NCBI GenBank assembly: GCA_964527735.1
Contig: CAZGPG010000003.1
Span: 208,608 to 272,607 of the forward strand
Length of the DNA stretch: 64,000 nucleotides
Direction: 5' to 3'
DNA from: JBEBVQ01 sp964527735
Lineage (GTDB): Bacteria > Bacteroidota > Bacteroidia > Chitinophagales > Chitinophagaceae
Shown here piece after piece: positions 51,697 to 59,737 of this stretch (within the stretch, counting starts at the first letter, position 1; the number at the start of each line of letters is the position of its first letter). The notes below the pieces were generated by a model. It searched no databases, was not told the DNA's origin, and saw only the letters and a list, made by a program, of their open reading frames with translations. Both the position numbers and the translations under genes were made by a program.

Positions 51697-53628
51697 ATGA
51701 ATGTAATTAAGCAGCGTATGCTGCCGCTGTGTGTGGCAGGGATGAGTATGTTTTGTGCCCGGGCCCAGTCCCCCGGCTGGTTTTCGCTTGCCAGCAGCGA
51801 TGCCGGCCTGGATACGATACGTGCATTTAATGTGTACGTATCAGACATAAACAATGATGGTTATCCTGATATTCTGGCCCTGAAAGGCGATTGGGGTGTT
51901 GGGTCGGAAAATGCCCTCCGGGCTTATATAAATGTGCAACGTCCGGGTTCATCCACCTCAGGAGAAAGGATATTTGTAGACGTAACTGCTGAATCGGGAG
52001 TGAACATGATGCCTGACGAAAACGTCCCCAGCCGGGGTACAATCGTAGCCGCGCTTGCAGATATTAATAATGACGGTCATGTAGATATTGTTAGGGGAAA
52101 TTATTACCATCGTCTGGAACAATATACCGATCGCGGAGACCGTTGCGAAGTGCTGCTTGGAGACGGAACGGGGAAGTTTAAGATAGTGCCCGGCGGTATG
52201 CACGGGTTGGGACTGATCAATGTGACCGGTTTCAGCTTCTTGGATTATGACAGGGATGGTAATATTGACTTGTTCATAGCTACCTGGTTTAAGGATTACC
52301 AAAACAACGTCTGGGATCATGGCTACCTGATGAGAGGAAACGGCGACGGTACGTTTACGAATGTAACAGGCCAGGCAGGCCTTACACAGACGGAACCGAT
52401 GTATGGTTGTAGTGTAACGGACTGGAACAATGATGGTTGGCCGGATATTGCGACGGGCCCTTATTGCCGGACAAATGGTCAGCTGTGGAAGAATAACGGA
52501 AATGGCACGTTTACGAACGTGGCCGCATCAACCGGGTATAATGCGCGTTATATGCAGGGAGATAATGGCCAGAACATGTGCCTGTGGCATCCGGCGCCGG
52601 AGGATTACGATAATGATGGGGATATGGATTTCTTCTTTGCACTGGTACATGGGGGGAATGATGCAAACGAAGGACGCTCTGCCATTTTTAAAAACGGAGG
52701 TGCACAGACGGGCTACAAGCTGACCCCGTACAGGGATCTGATAGCAAAGAAGACTCCGTATGCGACCCATAACGGTGATTACGATGCTGCCTGGATTGAT
52801 ATGGATAATGATGGGCTGATGGATCTGGCGATGGCGCAAGGATATTATGAGTCTGCCGCAACGCGTCTTTTCCTGTTTCATCAGCAGGGTGACAGTCGTT
52901 TTATGGATATCACTTCCGATGTAGGTATGATCCGTGGAGAGACCCGTGATCTTCACGCGATAGAGGCGCTGGATTATGATATGGACGGTGATGATGATCT
53001 GCTGATCTGTCATGATGCTGCCCCGCGTGAACTTCATTTGATCGAGAACGGGATTGGCCAGGATAATAACTGGCTGGGTGTTCAGTTATACGCGCCTGAT
53101 GGTGTGAATGGCAGCAGCATTGGTGCGCGTATCTATGTGTGGAGCGGCGGTGTGCAAAGGATGCGCGAGGTATATGCGGGGAGAGGTAACAATGGCGGGC
53201 AGCAGCCGTTTAAGATGTTGTTTGGATTGGGTAGCCACCAGACGGTAGATTCGGTGAAGATAATCTGGCCGGATGCTGCGGGAAGTGTTACCGTGATCAA
53301 GGATCCTCCGGTGAATGAATATTTGGGTGTTACGAAAAATGGGCTTGGTGTGGATGAAATGAAGCATTCATTAGCACCTGCGCAGCTTCGTTTATATCCT
53401 AATCCGTCTTCTGGCAATTTTATTCTGGTACAATTATCAGACAACACACCTGTCAGGACGGTCGAAATAATGGATGCTATGGGCAGGCACACGGGAAAAG
53501 TTTTTTCATACAGCGACAAAATACCCGTGCGCTATTGTGATCTTGAAGGGCTTGCTCCGGGGATTTATTTCATAAACGTGTCGACGGATGATCAGGGCAA
53601 GTATGTAGGTTCTTTTATAAGAAAGTAG
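51697..53628 (+). CDS. VCBS/FG-GAP repeat protein with ASPIC/UnbV and T9SS type A domains
   Basis: 643 residues with a signal peptide (MLPLCVAGMSMFCARA). FG-GAP/VCBS repeats carry Ca-binding loops (DINNDGYPDIL, DINNDGHVDIV, DYDRDGNIDLF, DWNNDGWPDIA, DYDNDGDMDFF, DYDMDGDDDLL). An ASPIC/UnbV domain follows (SIGARIYVWSGG ... QQPFKMLFGLG ... IWPDAAGS), then the T9SS type A end (LYPNPSSGNFILVQ ... PGIYFINVST). It is nearly collinear with the protein at 34343, sharing long identical stretches such as YDNDGDMDFFF. It is the last intact gene before a zone of gene fragments. Confidence 0.93.
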   Translation: MNVIKQRMLPLCVAGMSMFCARAQSPGWFSLASSDAGLDTIRAFNVYVSDINNDGYPDILALKGDWGVGSENALRAYINVQRPGSSTSGERIFVDVTAESGVNMMPDENVPSRGTIVAALADINNDGHVDIVRGNYYHRLEQYTDRGDRCEVLLGDGTGKFKIVPGGMHGLGLINVTGFSFLDYDRDGNIDLFIATWFKDYQNNVWDHGYLMRGNGDGTFTNVTGQAGLTQTEPMYGCSVTDWNNDGWPDIATGPYCRTNGQLWKNNGNGTFTNVAASTGYNARYMQGDNGQNMCLWHPAPEDYDNDGDMDFFFALVHGGNDANEGRSAIFKNGGAQTGYKLTPYRDLIAKKTPYATHNGDYDAAWIDMDNDGLMDLAMAQGYYESAATRLFLFHQQGDSRFMDITSDVGMIRGETRDLHAIEALDYDMDGDDDLLICHDAAPRELHLIENGIGQDNNWLGVQLYAPDGVNGSSIGARIYVWSGGVQRMREVYAGRGNNGGQQPFKMLFGLGSHQTVDSVKIIWPDAAGSVTVIKDPPVNEYLGVTKNGLGVDEMKHSLAPAQLRLYPNPSSGNFILVQLSDNTPVRTVEIMDAMGRHTGKVFSYSDKIPVRYCDLEGLAPGIYFINVSTDDQGKYVGSFIRK

Positions 53629-53649
53629 GATTTCGTTTCGGAATTATAT

Positions 53650-53856
53650 TTATTCCCCATCCATTAAACCCATTGCAACCGCCTTGCCGGCCAGCTCAGC
53701 CATGTTTTTTACGTCTAATTTCAGGAGTATCCTGTTCCGGTAGTTTTTCACGGTGTAGATGCTCAGAAATAGTTCAGAGACAATTTCCTGGCTGGTTTTT
53801 CCCTGGAGAATGAGTTTGAGTATGTCTTTTTCCCTTGGTGTAAGTGTTACTTTCTT
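53650..53856 (-). pseudogene. C-terminal LuxR domain fragment of a response regulator
   Basis: About 68 codons reading KVTLTPREKDILKLILQGKT ... SELFLSIYTVKNYRNRILLK ... MGLMDGE and then stop: the LuxR-type helix-turn-helix of a NarL-family regulator. The receiver domain is absent. An in-frame stop lies directly before the fragment, and it continues in another frame as a kinase fragment. The closest relative in the window is the regulator at 41854. Confidence 0.85.
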
Positions 53857-53927
53857 TCAGGTCGGTATACGTGATCAGTATTTTTTCGCTCATGTTGTTA
53901 TTGATAAGTTCGGAGACGAATAATCTC
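53855..53927 (-). pseudogene. C-terminal fragment of a LytS-type sensor kinase
   Basis: About 24 codons reading LFVSELINNNMSEKILITYT and DLKE. This matches the end of the propeller kinase at 42578 (LQLVNKNINNEILITYTDLK). It is joined directly to the LuxR fragment on one side and to a VCBS fragment of opposite strand on the other. Confidence 0.7.
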
Positions 53928-53969
53928 CACGTACTTGAGGTAATGGATTATGATCTGGATGGTGATGAT
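53928..53969 (+). pseudogene. Internal fragment of a VCBS/UnbV gene
   Basis: 14 codons reading HVLEVMDYDLDGDD, matching HLVEAMDYDLDGDD of the intact gene at 34343. It is cut off exactly where the next palindrome begins. Confidence 0.6.
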
Positions 53970-54023
53970 GAGTTATGAATTTGGGAGGAAACTCATAATT
54001 CATAACCCATAGTTCATAACTCA
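53969..54023. repeat. ATGAGTTATGAA-word palindrome among gene fragments
   Basis: Arms TGAGTTATGAA (53969-53979) and TTCATAACTCA (54013-54023), with a further copy of the word between them. It belongs to the family at 38081 and 63528. It separates fragments of different genes. On the minus strand a short in-frame tail ending TEKRTV-stop terminates exactly in its right arm, like the stop codons at other palindromes. Confidence 0.65.
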
Positions 54024-54070
54024 CACAGTCCGCTTCTCCGTATTTATACTGAGTTTAAGATTCAGTGTAA

Positions 54071-54214
54071 ATGGTCATCTTCTCTCTGTTGTCCAACAGT
54101 AATATTTCCCGGATACCGGTCGGCGACCTGCCTGACGGCGTGTACCTGCTCCGGATCAGCAATATGCAGGGCGAGGTCATCCGCACAGAGCGGCTGACCA
54201 AAACAAGCCGGTAG
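54071..54214 (+). pseudogene. T9SS type A sorting-domain remnant
   Basis: 47 codons whose last 35 read RIPVGDLPDGVYLLRISNMQ and GEVIRTERLTKTSR, the final third of a T9SS type A domain. There is no cargo domain or signal peptide upstream. It is the surviving 3' end of a lost surface-protein gene. Confidence 0.75.
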
Positions 54215-54230
54215 CAAACCTGCGCGGTAA

Positions 54231-54271
54231 AACAACTACGGCCTGTGACATCTGCACAGGCCGTAGTTGTT
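54231..54271. terminator. Terminator of the glutamine synthetase gene
   Basis: Perfect 17-bp inverted repeat (54231-54247 and 54255-54271, arm AACAACTACGGCCTGTG) with a 7-base loop, 19 bases after the glutamine synthetase stop on the minus strand. It is also suitably placed for plus-strand transcripts coming out of the fragment zone. Confidence 0.8.
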
Positions 54272-54290
54272 GTATCATCATCGCAGGCTG

Positions 54291-56486
54291 CTATCCCAAA
54301 AACAGCAGCTCACGGTACTTCGGCATCGGCCAAAGCTTATCGTCAACGATCAGCTCCAACTTGTCGGAGTGATAACGGATCTTGTCGAAGTGGACTTTCA
54401 CTTCGTCGCAATACATGCTGGCGCGCTTGTGCGCATCGGCTTCCTTGTTGGCGCGCTTACGGGCATCAATCATGGCTTCCACATGGTCGTTGATCTCACG
54501 AATATGCCGGCTCGTTACCTGCACCAGCTTGAGCTGTGAGCGATAGTCCTCCTCATCCAGTCCCAGTTCTTTCAGGCCTTTCACGTTTTGGATAAGCACA
54601 TTCTGGTAGTTGACGGCAGCAGGCAGGATGTGGTTGGTAGCCATATATCCGAGGATGCGCGCTTCGATCTGCACCTTCTTGATATAATCTTCCAGCATGA
54701 TCTCGTGCCGGGCTTCCAGCTCACGTTCCGTATAGATATTGTTGTTGAAGAATACCTGCTTCCCCTTTTCGGAGATCAGCGCATCCAGCGCTTCGGGTGT
54801 GGTCTTGAAGTTGCTCAGGCCACGTTTTTCCGCTTCCTTTGCCCATTCTTCACTATAGTTATCACCTTCAAAACGGATGTTGCGTGATGCCGCAATATAA
54901 TCGCGCAGCACCTGCAGTATGGCGATCTCTTTCTTTTCGCCTTTCTCGATCAACGCGTCGACCTGTTTCCTGAAATCCCTGAGCGTTTCCGTCATGATGG
55001 TATTCAGCACGGTCATCGGCGAGCCGCAATTGGCAGCGGATCCTACCGCGCGGAACTCAAACTTATTTCCGGTGAAGGCAAAGGGGCTGGTACGGTTCCT
55101 GTCGGTGTTGTCCATCAGCAGCTCGGGGATCTGTTTGTGGATGTCGAGCTTCAGGATCACCTCATCCTGTTCTGTAAATTTTTCCGTAACACGTGCTTCA
55201 ATTTCGTCGAGCACTTTGCTGAGGTAAGAGCCGATATATACGGAGATGATCGCCGGCGGCGCTTCGTTTGCGCCCAGACGGTGATCATTCCCGGCAGATG
55301 CGATTGCTGCGCGGAGCAGATCTGCATAGTCATGCACCGCTTTGATCGTATTGACGAAGAACGTCAGGAACATGAGGTTGGTACGCGGTGTGCGGCCGGG
55401 CGCCAGCAGGTTGACGCCGGTATCTGTGGCAATGCTCCAGTTGTTGTGCTTGCCGCTTCCGTTCACACCTGCAAACGGCTTTTCGTGCAGCAGCACTTTC
55501 AGTTTATGTCGTTTGGCCACTTTGGTCATCACATCCATCAGCAGCGTGTTGTGATCCACGGCTATATTTACCTCTTCGAAGATCGGTGCGCATTCAAACT
55601 GCCCCGGGGCCACTTCGTTGTGACGTGTACGCAGGGGTATGCCGAGCTTGTACGCTTCCTGCTCGTAATCCTGCATAAACTCGAATACTCTCTCGGCAAT
55701 GGAGCCGAAATAGTGATCTTCGAGCTGCTGACCTTTGGCCGGTGCGTGCCCGACCAGTGTGCGTCCGCACATCACCAGATCGGGGCGGGCGTTGGCGAGA
55801 CTTTCGTCCACTACAAAATATTCCTGTTCCCAGCCGAGAGTAGCGGTTACCTTGCTTACATTTTTGTCGAAGTAATGACAGACATCTACCGCCGCTTTGT
55901 CAAGCGCGGCTGCGGATTTGAGCAGCGGCGCTTTATAATCGAGCGATTCGCCGTTGTACGCGATAAAAATAGTGGGTATGCACAGTGTCTTGCCGTGTCC
56001 GTTCTCAATAATGAAAGCCGGAGAAGAAGGGTCCCAGGCCGTATAGCCACGCGCCTCGAAAGTAGCGCGGATACCACCGTTGGGGAATGAAGATGCGTCC
56101 GGTTCCTGCTGGATGAGCGCATCGCCGTCGAATAGTTCAAACGCTGATCCGTCGCTTTTTATGGTAAAAAAGGAATCGTGTTTCTCTGCCGTAGTGCCGG
56201 TAAGGGGTTGGAACCAGTGGGAAAAATGCGTTACACCGCGCTCTTCTGCCCAGGCTTTCATGCCGGCTGCAATCTGGTCTGCCATCCGGCGATCCAGTCT
56301 GTCCGCATTTTTGATGGAGTTCATCAGGCTTTTGTAGGCCTCGTCGCTCAGGTATTCCCGCATGGCACGACCCGTAAAAACATGGCTGTTGAAGATGGCG
56401 GATATGCGCTTTCCGTTGTAATTGTTTATCTTTTTTTCTTTGTTGCCGGCTTCTTTTAAGGCATCAAAACGCAATTGTGCTTCCAT
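54291..56486 (-). CDS. glnN: Glutamine synthetase, type III
   Basis: 731 residues, the size of GSIII (about 730) and far longer than GSI or GSII. It makes glutamine from glutamate, ammonia and ATP in the cytoplasm. Visible: the GSIII N-terminal part (FNSHVFTGRAMREYLSDEAY), FSHWFQPLTGTTAEKHDSF, FPNGGIRATFEARGYTAWDP, the metal/glutamate region GWEQEYFVVDE, HNEVAPGQFECAPIFEE, the ATP/ammonia region FAGVNGSGKHNNWSIAT, and NRTSPFAFTGNKFEFRAVGS. The C-terminal GSIII-specific region follows (TVLNTIMTETLRDFRKQVDA ...). It starts at ATG 56486 after an AT-rich 116-base leader and is probably monocistronic. Confidence 0.95.
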   Translation of the reverse strand: MEAQLRFDALKEAGNKEKKINNYNGKRISAIFNSHVFTGRAMREYLSDEAYKSLMNSIKNADRLDRRMADQIAAGMKAWAEERGVTHFSHWFQPLTGTTAEKHDSFFTIKSDGSAFELFDGDALIQQEPDASSFPNGGIRATFEARGYTAWDPSSPAFIIENGHGKTLCIPTIFIAYNGESLDYKAPLLKSAAALDKAAVDVCHYFDKNVSKVTATLGWEQEYFVVDESLANARPDLVMCGRTLVGHAPAKGQQLEDHYFGSIAERVFEFMQDYEQEAYKLGIPLRTRHNEVAPGQFECAPIFEEVNIAVDHNTLLMDVMTKVAKRHKLKVLLHEKPFAGVNGSGKHNNWSIATDTGVNLLAPGRTPRTNLMFLTFFVNTIKAVHDYADLLRAAIASAGNDHRLGANEAPPAIISVYIGSYLSKVLDEIEARVTEKFTEQDEVILKLDIHKQIPELLMDNTDRNRTSPFAFTGNKFEFRAVGSAANCGSPMTVLNTIMTETLRDFRKQVDALIEKGEKKEIAILQVLRDYIAASRNIRFEGDNYSEEWAKEAEKRGLSNFKTTPEALDALISEKGKQVFFNNNIYTERELEARHEIMLEDYIKKVQIEARILGYMATNHILPAAVNYQNVLIQNVKGLKELGLDEEDYRSQLKLVQVTSRHIREINDHVEAMIDARKRANKEADAHKRASMYCDEVKVHFDKIRYHSDKLELIVDDKLWPMPKYRELLFLG

Positions 56487-56602
56487 AAATAGAGATATGA
56501 AATTTTATGCAAAGTAAATAAAATTTCACCAAAAGAACATTTTTTATTCTTCTTCTATTAAAAACACAACATTAAAAAAATATTTATCCAACTATTTTTA
56601 CC

Positions 56603-57238
56603 CTATCCGGTATATCTGGAATTGACTATGGCCATCGCAAAGTCATTATATACAGTGCCTTTTATTAATGCTATGACATTTTTCTGATTCGATTTAATAT
56701 TTATTTCTATATCAAAAATATCAGCCGAATAGGCACGGTCAATCCGGGTGATAGGTAGTTGGCCGATAAAATCCACCTTGCGGCTGCCTTGCCATTTATA
56801 TGCGGCTTCTTTGGCGCACCAGGCGAGGGTGATCATCTTATTGTCGTTGCGGGTGATTAATTGTTCGTCGGGGGAGAGGAATTTTTGTTGCAAGGTGAGC
56901 ATCCGCGGATGCCACCGCTGGATGTCTATGCCTGTTTCGGTATGTGGACTCACGACGGCCGCTACATACGGCCATGAGTGTGAGATAGAAAAAAAGTATT
57001 TGTTGCCGGAGATGCGGGGTTTGTCGTGCGCATCCGGAATAATATGGCGGAGTGGAAAATCGTCTTGCAGGTATTTGAGCAGGAAACGGCCGGCCAGGCG
57101 TTCTATCCGGCGTTTTTCGTTCCGGATATCAGGAAACGCCAGGCCGGTCGCCTGTATAAAGAACGACTCCGGCTCTTCGATCTTCCAGATCGCAGTGGTG
57201 CTGCCGTCCTCGTTATTCCATTGGTTTAATAAAGCCAC
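56603..57238 (-). CDS. 4'-phosphopantetheinyl transferase (Sfp type)
   Basis: 211 residues. It transfers the phosphopantetheine arm of CoA to a Ser of carrier proteins. The Sfp/AcpT signature is present: the substrate-binding HDKPRISGNKYFFSISHSWP, the Mg-binding GIDIQRW and the helix WCAKEAAYKW. No polyketide, non-ribosomal peptide or fatty-acid gene is nearby, so the carrier protein cannot be named from context. It is encoded on the same strand as the FAH-family gene, 47 bases downstream of it, with a perfect 20-bp palindrome between. Confidence 0.88.
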   Translation of the reverse strand: MALLNQWNNEDGSTTAIWKIEEPESFFIQATGLAFPDIRNEKRRIERLAGRFLLKYLQDDFPLRHIIPDAHDKPRISGNKYFFSISHSWPYVAAVVSPHTETGIDIQRWHPRMLTLQQKFLSPDEQLITRNDNKMITLAWCAKEAAYKWQGSRKVDFIGQLPITRIDRAYSADIFDIEINIKSNQKNVIALIKGTVYNDFAMAIVNSRYTG

Positions 57239-57265
57239 GGTATTTATTGTTTCCGCACAATTATC

Positions 57266-57285
57266 GGGCGGATAATTATCCGCCC
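57266..57285. repeat. Perfect 20-bp palindrome GGGCGGATAATTATCCGCCC
   Basis: It lies directly after the TAG stop of the FAH-family gene and before the transferase gene. It is related in form to the palindrome at 51620-51641. Confidence 0.85.
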
Positions 57286-58296
57286 CTACGGTAATTTTTT
57301 CCTTTCCATGATGCTCCAGTCGGTTTTTTCTGCAACGATCTTGTTGGTAAGCAGTCCCAGTCCGTCAATTTCCATTTCCACTACATCGCCGTCCTGCAGC
57401 CATTGTGGCTGGTAGTTGGGGTTATTCAGTAGTCCGGTCCCGTTCAGCTCCAGGAAGCAGCCGGTGCCTACCGTGCCGCTGCCGATCACATCGCCGGGCA
57501 GGATGTCGGCGCCATATGCGCAACGCTCGATGATCTCGGCAAAAGTCCAGTCCATATCACCCATATTACCTTCGCTGACTTGTACGCCATTCACGCGGCA
57601 TTTCATCGTCAGGTTGTAGCTGTTACCGGTATGTCCGGGTTTAGGTGCGGTTTTGTATGGTTCCAGCTCATCAGGCGTAACGAGTACCGGGCCGATCACG
57701 GTGCTGAAATCCTTGCCTTTTGCAGGTCCCAGATTGAGCAGCATTTCTTCCATCTGCAGGGCACGTGCGCTCATATCGTTCATGATCATGTAGCCTGCGA
57801 TGTAGTCGTCGGCATGTTCTGCTTTTACATTGCGTCCTTTGCGTCCGAGCACCACAGCGGCTTCCAGTTCAAAATCCAGCTTATGGAAATGATCGGGCAT
57901 GCAGAGAATGTCGCCGGGGCCTTGTATGGCGTTATGGTTGGTAAAATAAAATATCGGGTACTGGTCAAATTCCGGGATCATATCTACCCGGCGGTTGCGA
58001 CGCGCAGCAGCCACATGCTGACGGAATGCGTATCCATCGCGGCAGGATGCGGGGTTGGGAACAGGAGCCATCAGGCAGGCGTCGTCGTAAGGGATACCTG
58101 CTTCCTGCAGTATTTTCCCCTCACGGATTTTGGCTTCAGCTTCACGTGCGTATCCGGACAGATTGTCCCAGTCCTGCAGCAATTCCATCATCGTTGCGGG
58201 CAGTCTGCTATCGGCGCTGTTTGCATCGTACAACCGGCCGTCAACGTATAATGCCAGTTGCTGCCGGCTCTGCCGGCTGTAGGTAGCTAACTTCAT
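57286..58296 (-). CDS. Fumarylacetoacetate hydrolase family protein
   Basis: 336 residues with an FAH fold, which uses a divalent metal to cleave carbon-carbon bonds of beta-diketone-type acids. Visible: FDQYPIFYFTNHNAIQGPGD, the metal ligand region DFELEAAVVLG (Glu pair), YMIMNDMSARALQ, GPAKGKDFSTVIGPVLVTPD and DILPGDVIGSGTVGTGCF. The N-terminal part (LATYSRQSRQQLALYVDGRL) is that of the family with one FAH domain. True fumarylacetoacetase is longer (about 420), so another substrate is possible. It is separated from the next upstream gene (58603) by 306 bases holding a hairpin and a gene remnant. Confidence 0.85.
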   Translation of the reverse strand: MKLATYSRQSRQQLALYVDGRLYDANSADSRLPATMMELLQDWDNLSGYAREAEAKIREGKILQEAGIPYDDACLMAPVPNPASCRDGYAFRQHVAAARRNRRVDMIPEFDQYPIFYFTNHNAIQGPGDILCMPDHFHKLDFELEAAVVLGRKGRNVKAEHADDYIAGYMIMNDMSARALQMEEMLLNLGPAKGKDFSTVIGPVLVTPDELEPYKTAPKPGHTGNSYNLTMKCRVNGVQVSEGNMGDMDWTFAEIIERCAYGADILPGDVIGSGTVGTGCFLELNGTGLLNNPNYQPQWLQDGDVVEMEIDGLGLLTNKIVAEKTDWSIMERKKLP

Positions 58297-58409
58297 TTCT
58301 TCAGTTTAATTATTTTCAGGAGATCAGGTAAATAATCCTTGTGTTACAGGATGTAAAAGTATACAGAATTTTGAGAAGAGCGTCCGTGGTTGTATACCAA
58401 TATGTAACT

Positions 58410-58455
58410 GGACAGGCTCAGCCACCGGCATTAATTACGGTGGCTGAGCCTGTCC
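58410..58455. terminator. Strong hairpin, 18-bp perfect stem
   Basis: Arms 58410-58427 and 58438-58455 (GGACAGGCTCAGCCACCG) with a 10-base loop. It lies 30 bases after the stop of the dehydrogenase remnant on the minus strand and is probably the old terminator of that gene. Confidence 0.75.
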
Positions 58456-58484
58456 AAGCCAGCTCTTTACAAAACTTGAGCGGT

Positions 58485-58565
58485 TTACATCGCCAGGTAT
58501 CCTCCGTCTACAGGATAATATGCCCCTGTAACGAATGAAGCGGCATCAGATGCAAGGGAAAGGAC
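58485..58565 (-). pseudogene. C-terminal remnant of a short-chain dehydrogenase gene
   Basis: 26 codons reading VLSLASDAASFVTGAYYPVD and GGYLAM, then stop: the usual end of classical SDR enzymes (LASDxASFVTGxxxxVDGG). An in-frame TAG lies directly upstream, and no other part of the gene remains. The flavin reductase gene upstream on the same strand is intact, so a deletion probably removed the rest. Confidence 0.85.
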
Positions 58566-58602
58566 CTAATTGTCCCATGCCTGAAAAGTTATTGGTTTGG
58601 TT

Positions 58603-59151
58603 TTAAAATTTATTTACCCAGTTTTTGTAGGCTTCCATGAAGGTTTGCAGGAACTTTTTTGTATCACCGGCGAGTTCGCCGGCATCGTCAAACAGGCTTT
58701 TCGCATTTCCGATATAGGCTTCCGGCTGCTGCATCATCGGAACGTCTACGAAAACCATCGACTGGCGCAGGTGATGATTGGCTCCGAATGCTCCCAATGC
58801 GCTGATAGAAACACTTACCACGGCGCCGGGCTTCCCTGCCCAGCTGTTTTGCCCATAGGGTCTTGAGCCAATGTCAATAGCGTTTTTCAAAGCTGAAGAA
58901 ATGCCACGGTTATATTCGGGAGTGAAGAATAAAAAGCCGTCAGAGTTTTTGATCTTATTTCTGAATTCCGTCCATTCCTGCGGCGGGTTTCCCTGGTCGA
59001 GATCCTCGTTATAATGTGTCAGATGGCCGATTTCCAACATTTCCAATTCCAGGTCAGGAGCAGCGATTTTTATAGCAGCATTTGCGATTTTTTTATTGAA
59101 TGAATCTTTTCTCAAACTGCCCACCAGCACGGAAATTCTCTTTTTAGACAT
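58603..59151 (-). CDS. NADPH-dependent FMN reductase family protein
   Basis: 182 residues with a flavodoxin-like fold. FMN-binding motifs: the phosphate loop GSLRKDSFNKK, the FFTPEYNRGISSALKNAID signature of the NADPH-dependent FMN/azo/chromate reductase family, and GKPGAVVSVS. It reduces FMN or quinone-like compounds with NAD(P)H; the in vivo substrate is unknown. It starts at ATG 59151. The DUF1801 gene lies 55 bases upstream on the same strand, and the two may form a small operon. Confidence 0.9.
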   Translation of the reverse strand: MSKKRISVLVGSLRKDSFNKKIANAAIKIAAPDLELEMLEIGHLTHYNEDLDQGNPPQEWTEFRNKIKNSDGFLFFTPEYNRGISSALKNAIDIGSRPYGQNSWAGKPGAVVSVSISALGAFGANHHLRQSMVFVDVPMMQQPEAYIGNAKSLFDDAGELAGDTKKFLQTFMEAYKNWVNKF

Positions 59152-59206
59152 AGTGTGTTGTTTTTTAAGGACTCATAAATATCACGCCATCGTCTCCACG
59201 CAAGAA

Positions 59207-59575
59207 TTATTTATGTGCTTCAACTTCCTTTTTTCTGAACTTCAGAAGTTGTTTTATAAAATCTGCCGGCAAATCTGCATTGTTGGGGAGCTGGATGGCC
59301 GATTTTGTTACTTTATATCCTTTCAACTCCGTCTCAAACTCCTTTAGTAGGGATGCACTCCATGGACTCGACAGGGAGATGTGCTTCGCATAAGCTGAAT
59401 AGTAAATCAGAAACTGTTTACCTATTTTAAACGCAGGTATCTGGTAGCTGATTACTTCTTCTGCCTCCGGCGCCGCCTGATGTACTATTTCACGAATGGT
59501 TTGCATCCTGTCCCGTATATCTTCAGGGAATGCCTGATGATAGTCGTTTATCGTCTTATAGTCTGTCTTAGCCAT
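59207..59575 (-). CDS. DUF1801 (YdhG-like) protein
   Basis: 122 residues with the DUF1801 pattern: TINDYHQAFPEDIRDRMQTI, EAEEVISYQIPAFKIGKQFL, YYSAYAKHISL and GYKVTKSAIQLPNNADLPAD. Members are small cytosolic proteins related to the iron chaperone frataxin fold; the function in this organism is unknown. It starts at ATG 59575 and is probably cotranscribed with the FMN reductase. Confidence 0.88.
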   Translation of the reverse strand: MAKTDYKTINDYHQAFPEDIRDRMQTIREIVHQAAPEAEEVISYQIPAFKIGKQFLIYYSAYAKHISLSSPWSASLLKEFETELKGYKVTKSAIQLPNNADLPADFIKQLLKFRKKEVEAHK

Positions 59576-59737
59576 TAATATTTATTTTTGGATGATAAAT
59601 ATAATGATAAGTATGTGATGCTATTAAAATTGTCAGCCTGGTGGGGAGGGAAAAAATCATTTTTTTTCTGTTAAAAAAACGTTGTATTGATCAATTTTTG
59701 CCGTCATGACCTATCATTGCATGACTTCAAAAAACAT

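Noticed and set aside
55137..56090. 317-codon open frame opposite the glutamine synthetase gene
   Set aside because: Antisense shadow of conserved GSIII sequence.
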